Origin: Cytophagales bacterium
Lineage (GTDB): Bacteria; Bacteroidota; Bacteroidia; Cytophagales; Cyclobacteriaceae
Direction of reading: 5' to 3'
NCBI GenBank assembly: GCA_003500135.1
Contig: DNTA01000127.1
Location: 1-5,072, forward strand
DNA: 5,072 nucleotides
Shown here in pieces: positions 1-5,072 of the stretch. How positions within the stretch are numbered: the stretch's first letter is position 1; the number at the start of each line of letters is the position of its first letter. A program made the position numbers and the translations under genes. The notes below the pieces were generated by a model. That model was not told the origin of the DNA. It saw nothing but the letters and a program-made list of their open reading frames with translations, and ran no database searches.

Positions 1-422
1 TTTCTATTGCAAAATTCGGGTTAAATTGATATAAACTCTATTTTTAGGTTTAATCTTCTGATTCATAAAGGTATCCATTCAATTGAATCCGGTTATTTAT
101 CCATATTTTGTACAATTTGAGACTTGTAATTTCACAAAAAACACACCCATTTAGTTTCAAATCATCACTGATGTTTATATAAGCCCAATTAACATCCCAA
201 TATGGGAATATTGTTCAATTTAGAGATGGATTTTGAAGCTGGCACACGCTCAAACAGCTGATTATCAGTCATCTAAAAAATTGTGCACATTTTTGGCATA
301 TAGGCATAACGAAATTGGTTGTTAAATCTCTGCTAGTGCACCTGACAGAATGTGGTGAAAGGAAGCAGGGATGAACGAGGAGACGGTAGAAGGGCAAGTC
401 GGGTGTACATTGCTTATAAAAT

Positions 423-450
423 GGTTGTTTGGTTGTTTGGTTGTTTGGTT
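423..450 (+). repeat. GGTTGTTT tandem repeat, 3.5 copies
   Basis: The octamer GGTTGTTT occurs three times in perfect tandem (423-446), followed by a partial GGTT (447-450). It continues into a G/T-rich tail with TTAGGGTTAGG at 451-461. It lies in a segment with extreme strand asymmetry: by hand count 361-480 has about 46 G and 9 C. Perfect short tandem units of this kind commonly change copy number by replication slippage. No gene reading frame is convincingly associated with the repeat here. Confidence 0.85.
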
Positions 451-469
451 TTAGGGTTAGGTTGGACAA

Positions 470-512
470 GGTGGTTTGTCTGCGGAAAGTGTAAACAAAC
501 CACCAATTTTTT
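470..512 (+). terminator. Terminator-like inverted repeat with T-tract, rightward
   Basis: GGTGGTTTGT (470-479) pairs perfectly with ACAAACCACC (495-504) across a 15-nt loop. Two A residues and then six T residues (507-512) follow. The perfect 10-bp stem and downstream T-tract fit an intrinsic terminator read on the plus strand, although the loop is longer than usual. No plus-strand gene is visible upstream, so it may instead be a structural inverted repeat or part of an untranslated RNA. Confidence 0.4.
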
Positions 513-656
513 AAACTTCATTGAAACAGCAAGATAGTGAGTTGGGAAAGTAGGGCGCTGTTAATTTTTTAAACATAAAAGTCGCGCAATCTGTTGTTTG
601 TGTAGTTAGTGAACAGGGGGAACAGGTTGTGTGACTTTATTTATGGGATAAATATT

Positions 657-679
657 TTTCGATTTTATCGAAACTTTTT
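657..679 (+). terminator. Weak hairpin followed by T5
   Basis: TTTCGAT (657-663) pairs with ATCGAAA (667-673) around a TTT loop. One base later comes TTTTT (675-679). The stem has only two G-C pairs, so it is a weak terminator candidate at best. It is listed because it has the same rightward orientation as the hairpins at 470-512 and 734-764. Confidence 0.25.
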
Positions 680-733
680 AATAAATAAACGTATTTAAAA
701 GTAGGGTTTTCATAGTGCGGTTGGTAGTTTAGT

Positions 734-764
734 GAAGAGGTGGGACGTTCTGTCCCACCTTTTC
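734..764 (+). terminator. Strong GC-rich hairpin, probable intrinsic terminator
   Basis: The core AGGTGGGAC (738-746) pairs perfectly with GTCCCACCT (752-760) around a GTTCT loop. Pairing extends outward through one G-T wobble and three Watson-Crick pairs to 734 and 764, giving a stem of about 13 bp, the strongest in the window. On the plus strand it leads into a T-rich stretch (760-763, then CCATTTAT). On the minus strand a short A-run precedes it, so it might also help stop leftward transcription about 190 bases past the phosphoesterase stop codon. It could instead be a copy of a dispersed palindromic repeat. Confidence 0.5.
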
Positions 765-953
765 CATTTATAGCCCTATTTTACAAATTTTTTCTTCCAC
801 CGGCAAGAAAAACACACCTATTGACGATTACATAATTTATCATTATTTAACCAAATCTTTTAGAATACCAAATGTATTTACAGGCAGTCCATTGAATGCT
901 TTGCTGAAATTAAATGCAAGAATCTTGAAATTTAGGGATGAACCAATTCCTTA

Positions 954-1781
954 TTATTCAAAGTTTAAATTATAATCCGGCACTCTTCCAAAGCCTTTAA
1001 TATTTATAGTGTTTTCACCTAAACACATGATGGCATAAGCATTTTCATCATATGTTTCAACCATTCCGGGAAGGGTAATGAAATATGAATCTAGATACTG
1101 ACCAAAGGCTCCTTCATGATTATGTCCTGCCAAAAATAGCCTAACGTTTGAATACTTAGCAAGGGTATGTAATAGCGCTTCGTCATTAAGTAAATTGTGC
1201 TTATTTTTCGGATATACCGGATAGTGGCAGCATACAATCGCAAACTGCGCTTTTTCAAATGAGTCTTTTAATTGTGCATTAAGCCAGGTAAATTGAGCGG
1301 CCCCAATCCCTCCATTGTATATTTGACCATTGGGTTGCTGTTCTATTTGAAGTTGATCAATCCACTCTTCTGCCATTAGTGCGCAAGTACTTTCCGGAGG
1401 ATTAGCAAATGCACTTATTTCATTCCCATCGAGAAAGAGAATTCGATACCGGTCGAGCGATATCTGATAGTATGGTTCGGGCATTTTTAATGCCTGTAAT
1501 ACCCTGGCCTTTTTATTATTCCCCGCAATTTCGAAATCGTGATTGCCCGCCAAGGTATTGAACTTTAACTTTGAAGCTGAAATAATGGACATAACAGGCT
1601 CAAAGCTTTCAAAATCACGATCAATTAGGTCTCCAAGGCAAATGATATGATCTACAGCAGCAGCCTTGAAATGATCTATCATCTGTTCAATTTTATTCAG
1701 ACTGTTTTTGTAGTACCTGTTTTTGTATTCAGGTCTGTTGCAGTATTGAGGGTCAGCGAATATCCCGATTTTCAAAGACAT
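954..1781 (-). CDS. ADPRibase-Mn-like calcineurin-type metallophosphoesterase
   Basis: This 275-residue protein belongs to the calcineurin-like metallophosphoesterase fold. Visible metal-site motifs, in order, are D10-x-Q12 in FADPQY, GD at 50-51 in CLGDLID, GNHD at 79-82, H186 in CHYPVYP, and GHNH at 219-222. The first motif has Gln where most family members have His. That DxQ, the following NRYYKNSL (21-28) and the C-terminal GFGRVPDY (264-270) resemble the Mn-dependent ADP-ribose/CDP-alcohol diphosphatase group (ADPRM), so hydrolysis of a nucleotide diphosphate bond is likely. The real substrate is unknown. No signal peptide or membrane segment is seen, so it is probably cytosolic. The start is fixed by the first beta strand (LKIGIFAD), which begins three residues after Met1. 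The gene is last in the leftward operon, 29 bases after folE, and its ATG directly follows a terminator-like U-tract with no normal ribosome binding site. It ends with tandem TAA TAA. Confidence 0.85.
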   Translation of the reverse strand: MSLKIGIFADPQYCNRPEYKNRYYKNSLNKIEQMIDHFKAAAVDHIICLGDLIDRDFESFEPVMSIISASKLKFNTLAGNHDFEIAGNNKKARVLQALKMPEPYYQISLDRYRILFLDGNEISAFANPPESTCALMAEEWIDQLQIEQQPNGQIYNGGIGAAQFTWLNAQLKDSFEKAQFAIVCCHYPVYPKNKHNLLNDEALLHTLAKYSNVRLFLAGHNHEGAFGQYLDSYFITLPGMVETYDENAYAIMCLGENTINIKGFGRVPDYNLNFE

Positions 1782-1804
1782 AAAAAAAGTCCCAATAAAG
1801 GGAC
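1782..1804 (-). terminator. Intrinsic terminator or attenuator between folE and the phosphoesterase gene
   Basis: Read on the minus strand, GTCCC (1800-1804) pairs with GGGAC (1789-1793) around a TTTATT loop, followed at once by seven T residues (1782-1788). This is the standard layout of an intrinsic terminator, with a short 5-bp but GC-rich stem. The last T touches the A of the phosphoesterase ATG at 1781. Transcripts of that gene made from an upstream promoter must therefore read through it. The only purine-rich ribosome-binding candidate (GGGA) lies inside the hairpin arm. Whether it stops, attenuates or merely tunes expression cannot be told from sequence. Confidence 0.6.
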
Positions 1805-1810
1805 CTGGAA

Positions 1811-2503
1811 TTAAAGGTTATTGATATAGTTTAAAAATTCATGCCTTTTATCATCATCTCTAAACTGACCGCTGTAATGAGAGGTAACTGTTCTACTGGA
1901 CGTATCTTCGACGCCTCTGGAGCTGACACAAAGGTGTTCAGCATCTATTACCACTGCAATATCGTCTGTTTGGAGAAGTTCCTTTAAAGCATTACCTATC
2001 TGCACGGTTAAGCGTTCCTGAACCTGCGGGCGTTTGGCATAATACTGAACTATTCTGTTGATTTTTGAAAGACCAATCACTTTTCCGCTTGAAATGTATG
2101 CGACATGTGCCTTTCCCACTATAGGCACAAAATGGTGCTCACAGTTGGAATAAAAGGTGATATCTTTCTCAACCAGCATCTCACTGTAGCTGTATTTATT
2201 GTCGAATAGACGTACTTCCGGTTTATTTTCCGGGTTTAAGCCACTGAATATTTCCTTTACATACATTTTTGCCACACGATGTGGGGTGCCGCTGAGGCTA
2301 TCGTCGTTCAGATCTAGACCCATTATCTGCATGATCTCTTTGAAATGTTTTTCGATCAATTCAATTTTAAGATCATCATCTATGTCAAAAGCGTCTTCTC
2401 TTAAAGGTGTATCATACGAAGTGCCAACGTGTTCATCACCGATTTCTTCTACAGTCAAACCATTAATCGGCTGGGTATTCAACATAATTTCTTTCTGTTT
2501 CAT
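1811..2503 (-). CDS. folE: GTP cyclohydrolase I FolE
   Basis: FolE (EC 3.5.4.16) converts GTP to 7,8-dihydroneopterin triphosphate, the entry to folate, biopterin and queuosine-type pathways, in the cytosol. The 230-residue protein carries the complete catalytic signature. Zinc ligands C121, H124 and C192 lie in CEHHF and EHLCV. H123 and H190 match E. coli His112 and His179. Q162-E163 and the SRGV loop (195-198) are GTP-contact positions. KINRIVQYYAKRPQVQERLT (148-167) and RHEFLNYI (220-227) are also typical. Length is close to the 222 residues of E. coli FolE. The first 45 or so residues are acidic and poorly conserved, so the start is uncertain: Met1 at 2503 or Met7 at 2485 are both possible. 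Neither has a strong Shine-Dalgarno, but a purine-rich AGAAAGAA precedes Met7. The 5' end overlaps the pterin synthase gene by 41 bases (23 with Met7), suggesting translational coupling. Confidence 0.97.
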   Translation of the reverse strand: MKQKEIMLNTQPINGLTVEEIGDEHVGTSYDTPLREDAFDIDDDLKIELIEKHFKEIMQIMGLDLNDDSLSGTPHRVAKMYVKEIFSGLNPENKPEVRLFDNKYSYSEMLVEKDITFYSNCEHHFVPIVGKAHVAYISSGKVIGLSKINRIVQYYAKRPQVQERLTVQIGNALKELLQTDDIAVVIDAEHLCVSSRGVEDTSSRTVTSHYSGQFRDDDKRHEFLNYINNL

Positions 2504-2873
2504 ATAAAATTACTTTAAGGGCAAAGTTCTCGTCAATTTTTTTTCTTAATAAATTCCAAATCACATGGGATATGTGTTCCGCCGTAGGATTCAAATTTTT
2601 GAATTCTTCCGTATCCAGATTTAAATTTTTGTGGTCAAATCGATCTATGACCTCAGCTTTAATAACATCTTTTAGTTCCTTCATATCCATTACGTAACCG
2701 GTTTCAGGATCAACTTCGCCAGTCACTTTCACAATTAAATCGTAATTGTGACCGTGGTAATTCGGGTTATTGCACTTTCCGAAAACCTGTTCATTTTTTT
2801 CATCAGACCAGTTCGGATTATATAATCGATGCGCTGCATTAAAATGCTCTTTTCTAAATACGGATATTCTCAT
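2463..2873 (-). CDS. 6-pyruvoyl-tetrahydropterin synthase / QueD family enzyme
   Basis: This 136-residue protein is a COG0720 enzyme acting on dihydroneopterin triphosphate, the product of the adjacent FolE. Zinc ligands are H15 (NAAHR) and H40 and H42 (HGHNY). The catalytic set is C34 in FGKCNNPN, D80-H81 in RFDHKNLN, and E125 in YETERNYVEY. PTAEH (96-100) is the usual family motif. Cys34 is six residues before the first His of HGH (C-x5-HGH), the spacing of mammalian 6-pyruvoyl-tetrahydropterin synthase, while E. coli QueD has C-x3-HGH. This hints at a biopterin-type product, but bacterial members can be promiscuous, so a 6-carboxy-tetrahydropterin (queuosine) role remains possible and no symbol is given. 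The ATG is preceded by AAGGA three bases upstream, and the protein starts directly with its first beta strand. It lies 81 bases after comEC and overlaps folE, with which it surely forms a unit. Confidence 0.93.
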   Translation of the reverse strand: MRISVFRKEHFNAAHRLYNPNWSDEKNEQVFGKCNNPNYHGHNYDLIVKVTGEVDPETGYVMDMKELKDVIKAEVIDRFDHKNLNLDTEEFKNLNPTAEHISHVIWNLLRKKIDENFALKVILYETERNYVEYPAD

Positions 2874-2876
2874 AAA

Positions 2877-2881
2877 TCCTT
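2877..2881 (-). promoter_or_regulatory. Shine-Dalgarno-like AAGGA before the pterin synthase
   Basis: AAGGA on the minus strand, with three bases between it and the ATG at 2873. This is the clearest ribosome-binding match in the window, although the spacing is shorter than the optimum in most bacteria. The other starts lack a comparable site, as is common in Bacteroidota. Confidence 0.4.
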
Positions 2882-2886
2882 TTTGT

Positions 2887-2937
2887 GCTTCGAAGCTAAC
2901 GGTTTAATCAAAACAATTATACAAACTGCATTCGAAT
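2887..2937 (-). promoter_or_regulatory. Candidate promoter/operator region: paired TTCGAA palindromes flanking TATAAT
   Basis: The 81-base comEC-pterin synthase gap holds a perfect 10-bp palindrome GCTTCGAAGC (2887-2896), 13 bases upstream of the ATG. A second 8-bp palindrome ATTCGAAT (2930-2937) has its centre 42 bp from the first. Between them, on the minus strand, is TATAAT (2916-2921), which could be a -10 element, though no good -35 partner is visible. No match to the Bacteroidota TAnnTTTG consensus was found, only a one-mismatch TTGTTTTG. Two identical cores about four helical turns apart suggest a dimeric repressor site, but this is inference. The inner palindrome could also form a small hairpin near the ribosome binding site. 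Confidence 0.3.
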
Positions 2938-2954
2938 AAAAATGTTACCCCTTT

Positions 2955-5021
2955 TTAAAATGATTCTATATAAGCACCTTGATTTTCCAATATAAATAGG
3001 CCTTTGGACGATGGATCAAGGCCAACTGATTCCCTCAATATTAATTTTTCACAGTCGAATTGCCGACCCCAAATATTCAACAACTCCTCAGAATGGTCAT
3101 AACTGATAACTATATCAAACCATATTTCATTTTGACCTGCAAAATTAACCAAATATTTCATGAATTGCGAAGCCTCTTCGATAACGAGAATTTTACGTCC
3201 ATGGAATACTATCAACGTGCTACCCGGTAGTTTTATCGTTTTGTCTATTAACCGTGGTTTATTAAACGGTCTCCGCGAGGAGTTATTGATGGAATTCAAC
3301 AAATAATCAGAAGACCTGCCATTTTTTGAATAGTGGAACGCAACGCTTTCATTTTGAAAAATCAAAAAAGGGTCTTTGCCATTAAATGCATAAAGAGTTG
3401 GCTTTTGCTTTACTAAATACTCTTCGGCAATGTTTAGAAGTAAAACGAATATGCATAGTAATAGCAAACTTTTAACCAACATCACCGACCTGGTTTGCCA
3501 CCACAATCCGAAAATAATCACCAATAGCAAAAATGCCCACAGATAGTGGCCGGGTAAAATCAAATCAATATAGGTGATTTGAGAAACCTGATTTACAAAA
3601 TCATTAATACTGAAAAAAAGATTGATGATAGCATTGAGAATAAAAGATACGATGGTTAATAAAGGAGTGAATAGTGCGCTCAACAGTAAAATAAAACCTC
3701 CGAAAATGAAAATAAACGCAAACGGCACTGCATAAAAGTTAGCCAGGAAGCCACTTAACGAAACTGCGCCAAAATGATATAAAAGTACGGGAGCGGTAGT
3801 TAATTGTACGGATAACGTAATACAGAAAGACGCACTTAGATATTTTAAAATTTTGGGTGCATTTTCGAAAGGCTTCATGAATGGTTTAAAGAATAGTAAA
3901 ATGCCGTAAACCGCTAAAAAAGATAATTGAAAACCCACATCCCATGGTGATGCCGGATCGATAAGGACCATCAAAATAGCGGCAAAACCCAGGATATTGA
4001 ACCCATTATATTGTTTGGAAAAGGTTCGGGCTATTAAAAACAAAACCAGCATAATCGATGCCCTGATCGCTGAAACGGGCGCTCCTGCCAACAGCACAAA
4101 TGCAACAATAAATACGATGCCAAGAATCAGGTAAGCCGCTTTACCGAACCTATACCTTATCAAAAAACTGAATAGCAAATGGTAGATCAGGTATACAATA
4201 CCTATATGTAACCCCGAAACAGCGAGGATATGTGCAATTCCAAGCTCCTTAAATTGTTTTTTCACATCTTCCGATAAGTTGGCTTTATAGCCCAGCAATA
4301 AAGATTGAATCAATGCGGCTGATCTTTCATTTTTTAGCCATACTTCAATATTATTGACCAGGCCTTGTTTCAGGTTCAATAATTTAAATGAACCATTGCG
4401 CTCCATTAGTCCAGTATCGATTATCTCGTTTTCATGTCTGATATAATCAATCGCATCTATGCCTGTTTTTTTCAGATAATCATAATAATCAAACACAAAG
4501 GGGTTCTTTTTACTCCTGACTTCATAGGGCTCACTTTTTATAAACAGTAGGCGTCCTGGTATCAGTGAATTAGCTGTTAATAAATCGTGGATTACATTTA
4601 CCAGAATAGTGTAGTCACCGGTGTTGTCTGTGTTTTCAATATCATAGTAAGTATGAGCCTCGAATTGAATATAATTACCCGTTTGTTTCGGGATACTGGA
4701 AATAACTGCGAAAAACGAAGTAATATTTTTTTCTTTTTTAAAGGAGAATTCATTTTTTGATAACCTTTCATGAAAGAAAAAAGTAAAAAAACCAATTGAA
4801 AAATAAACCCAAAACAGCGATATAGCAGCAATAACATGGGATGTGTAACCACTCTTTTTTAATTGTATATGCAATAAATATATTGCGGATATTACTGCCA
4901 ACACAATTACAGCGGCACATATCAAACCATTCAACATCCACAGGGAGGCACAAAAAATACCGGATAAAACAGCCAAAAAGGCTTTTAACATAGGCGGAAA
5001 AAAGAAAGACAGTGATCTCAT
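2955..5021 (-). CDS. comEC: ComEC/Rec2-type DNA internalization channel, degenerate C-terminal domain
   Basis: ComEC forms the inner-membrane channel through which single-stranded DNA enters during natural transformation. This 688-residue protein has two or three N-terminal membrane helices (about 12-83), then a soluble DUF4131/OB-like section (about 95-200). The Competence domain follows (about 230-510), with signatures SLLLGYKANL (240-249), ILAVSGLHIG (265-274), GAPVSAIRASIM (313-324), DVGFQLSFLAVYGI (361-374) and QLTTAPVLLYHFGAVSLSG (406-424). Several hydrophobic helices run to about 530. The last 150 residues are soluble but lack the HxHxDH metal site of the beta-lactamase-like nuclease domain found in Bacillus ComEC. 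FDIVISYDHSEE (635-646) may be its decayed counterpart. Met1 at 5021 has no Shine-Dalgarno. Met11 at 4991 is an alternative that would still keep the first helix. It is the first gene of the leftward cluster seen here, and a functional link to the pterin genes is not evident. Confidence 0.93.
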   Translation of the reverse strand: MRSLSFFFPPMLKAFLAVLSGIFCASLWMLNGLICAAVIVLAVISAIYLLHIQLKKSGYTSHVIAAISLFWVYFSIGFFTFFFHERLSKNEFSFKKEKNITSFFAVISSIPKQTGNYIQFEAHTYYDIENTDNTGDYTILVNVIHDLLTANSLIPGRLLFIKSEPYEVRSKKNPFVFDYYDYLKKTGIDAIDYIRHENEIIDTGLMERNGSFKLLNLKQGLVNNIEVWLKNERSAALIQSLLLGYKANLSEDVKKQFKELGIAHILAVSGLHIGIVYLIYHLLFSFLIRYRFGKAAYLILGIVFIVAFVLLAGAPVSAIRASIMLVLFLIARTFSKQYNGFNILGFAAILMVLIDPASPWDVGFQLSFLAVYGILLFFKPFMKPFENAPKILKYLSASFCITLSVQLTTAPVLLYHFGAVSLSGFLANFYAVPFAFIFIFGGFILLLSALFTPLLTIVSFILNAIINLFFSINDFVNQVSQITYIDLILPGHYLWAFLLLVIIFGLWWQTRSVMLVKSLLLLCIFVLLLNIAEEYLVKQKPTLYAFNGKDPFLIFQNESVAFHYSKNGRSSDYLLNSINNSSRRPFNKPRLIDKTIKLPGSTLIVFHGRKILVIEEASQFMKYLVNFAGQNEIWFDIVISYDHSEELLNIWGRQFDCEKLILRESVGLDPSSKGLFILENQGAYIESF

Positions 5022-5047
5022 AAGCCAAAATGATAAATTTTATAAAT

Positions 5048-5063
5048 ATCTATCCGGATAGAT
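5048..5063. promoter_or_regulatory. 16-bp perfect palindrome upstream of comEC
   Basis: ATCTATCCGGATAGAT is perfectly self-complementary and lies 26 bases before the comEC ATG in very AT-rich DNA. As RNA it could form a 6-bp stem with a CCGG loop. On the plus strand it is followed by TTTTATTT. It may be an operator for a dimeric regulator of comEC, or a weak terminator of a gene outside the window. The sequence does not decide between these. Confidence 0.35.
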
Positions 5064-5072
5064 TTTATTTAA

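Larger units (their letters stand above)
1..953. other. Long intergenic region with no supportable protein gene
   Basis: All three forward frames are stopped by position 34, and the reverse frames are broken repeatedly, so no neighbouring gene enters from the left edge. Two ORFs of about 60 codons at 269-537 begin at GTG or TTG without a ribosome binding site, and their composition comes from a tandem repeat, so I do not call them genes. The region contains a 12-bp palindrome ATTCAATTGAAT (77-88) and a hairpin CAATAT-GGGA-ATATTG (198-213). It also contains GGCATA twice (295-300, 303-308), the GGTTGTTT repeat, and three hairpins described separately. An AT-rich inverted repeat (789-796 with 805-812, 8-nt loop) is too weak to call. 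No tRNA or rRNA was recognised: the GTAGTTTAGTG string near 726 resembles a tRNA D-arm, but no cloverleaf follows it. The region could be a gene-poor spacer, decayed DNA or the home of an unannotated small RNA. Confidence 0.6.

Noticed and set aside
451..461. TTAGGGTTAGG resembling a telomere repeat
   Set aside because: There are only about two units inside a G/T-rich bacterial spacer, so this is coincidence with the simple repeat.
269..469. Minus-strand ORF of 66 codons
   Set aside because: It starts at TTG with no ribosome binding site, and its sequence comes from the complement of the same tandem repeat.
352..537. Plus-strand ORF of 61 codons with a hydrophobic middle
   Set aside because: It starts at GTG without a ribosome binding site, the hydrophobic stretch is a translation of the GGTTGTTT repeat, and it runs through a terminator-like stem.
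719..764. Possible tRNA (D-arm-like GTAGTTTAGTG followed by a strong hairpin)
   Set aside because: There is no acceptor stem, no TTC-containing T-arm and no plausible anticodon arm, and the hairpin leads straight into a T-rich stretch.
130..820. Near-repeat AAAAACACACC at about 137 and 808 as possible element ends
   Set aside because: Similarity is limited to about 11 bases, with no terminal inverted repeats, target duplication or transposase between them.
2199..2507. Plus-strand ORF of 102 codons
   Set aside because: It lies opposite the conserved folE coding sequence and has no family features; it is a shadow of folE.
4598..5028. Two minus-strand ORFs of 84 and 86 codons
   Set aside because: Both are alternative frames of the comEC 5' part, rich in Phe and Cys because of AT-rich membrane-helix codons.

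Overview
The window is AT-rich bacterial DNA whose four recognisable genes all lie on the minus strand. In order of transcription they are a ComEC/Rec2-type DNA-uptake channel (2955-5021), a 6-pyruvoyl-tetrahydropterin synthase family enzyme (2463-2873), GTP cyclohydrolase I FolE (1811-2503) and an ADPRibase-Mn-like metallophosphoesterase (954-1781). Few starts have a Shine-Dalgarno sequence, the genome is AT-rich, and the ComEC protein ends in a degenerate domain without metallo-beta-lactamase motifs. Together these suggest a member of the Bacteroidota. That assignment is an inference from gene style, not from a marker gene.

Layout. Positions 1-953 contain no gene I can support. They hold a GGTTGTTT tandem repeat inside a strongly G-skewed stretch and several inverted repeats. 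Three of those look like terminators pointing rightward: 470-512, 657-679 and 734-764. From 954 to 5021 the genes are packed head to tail. The pterin synthase and folE overlap by about 41 bases, which implies tight co-expression. folE and the phosphoesterase are separated by 29 bases, and most of that gap is a terminator-like hairpin whose U-tract abuts the phosphoesterase ATG. An 81-base gap between comEC and the pterin synthase contains two TTCGAA-centred palindromes 42 bp apart. A 16-bp perfect palindrome lies upstream of comEC at the right edge.

How the genes may work together. FolE makes 7,8-dihydroneopterin triphosphate from GTP. The COG0720 enzyme encoded just upstream consumes that product, to give either 6-pyruvoyl-tetrahydropterin or the queuosine precursor 6-carboxy-tetrahydropterin. 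Its C-x5-HGH motif has the spacing of the animal pyruvoyl-type enzyme rather than that of E. coli QueD. The downstream phosphoesterase belongs to a family that cleaves nucleoside-diphosphate-type substrates. A role in pterin phosphate metabolism can be proposed but is unproven. ComEC is probably only a positional neighbour.

I found no clear evidence of a new defence or mobile system. The most interesting points are the regulatory hairpin at the folE/phosphoesterase junction, the motif type of the pterin synthase, the paired palindromes, and the unexplained structured intergenic region at the left.
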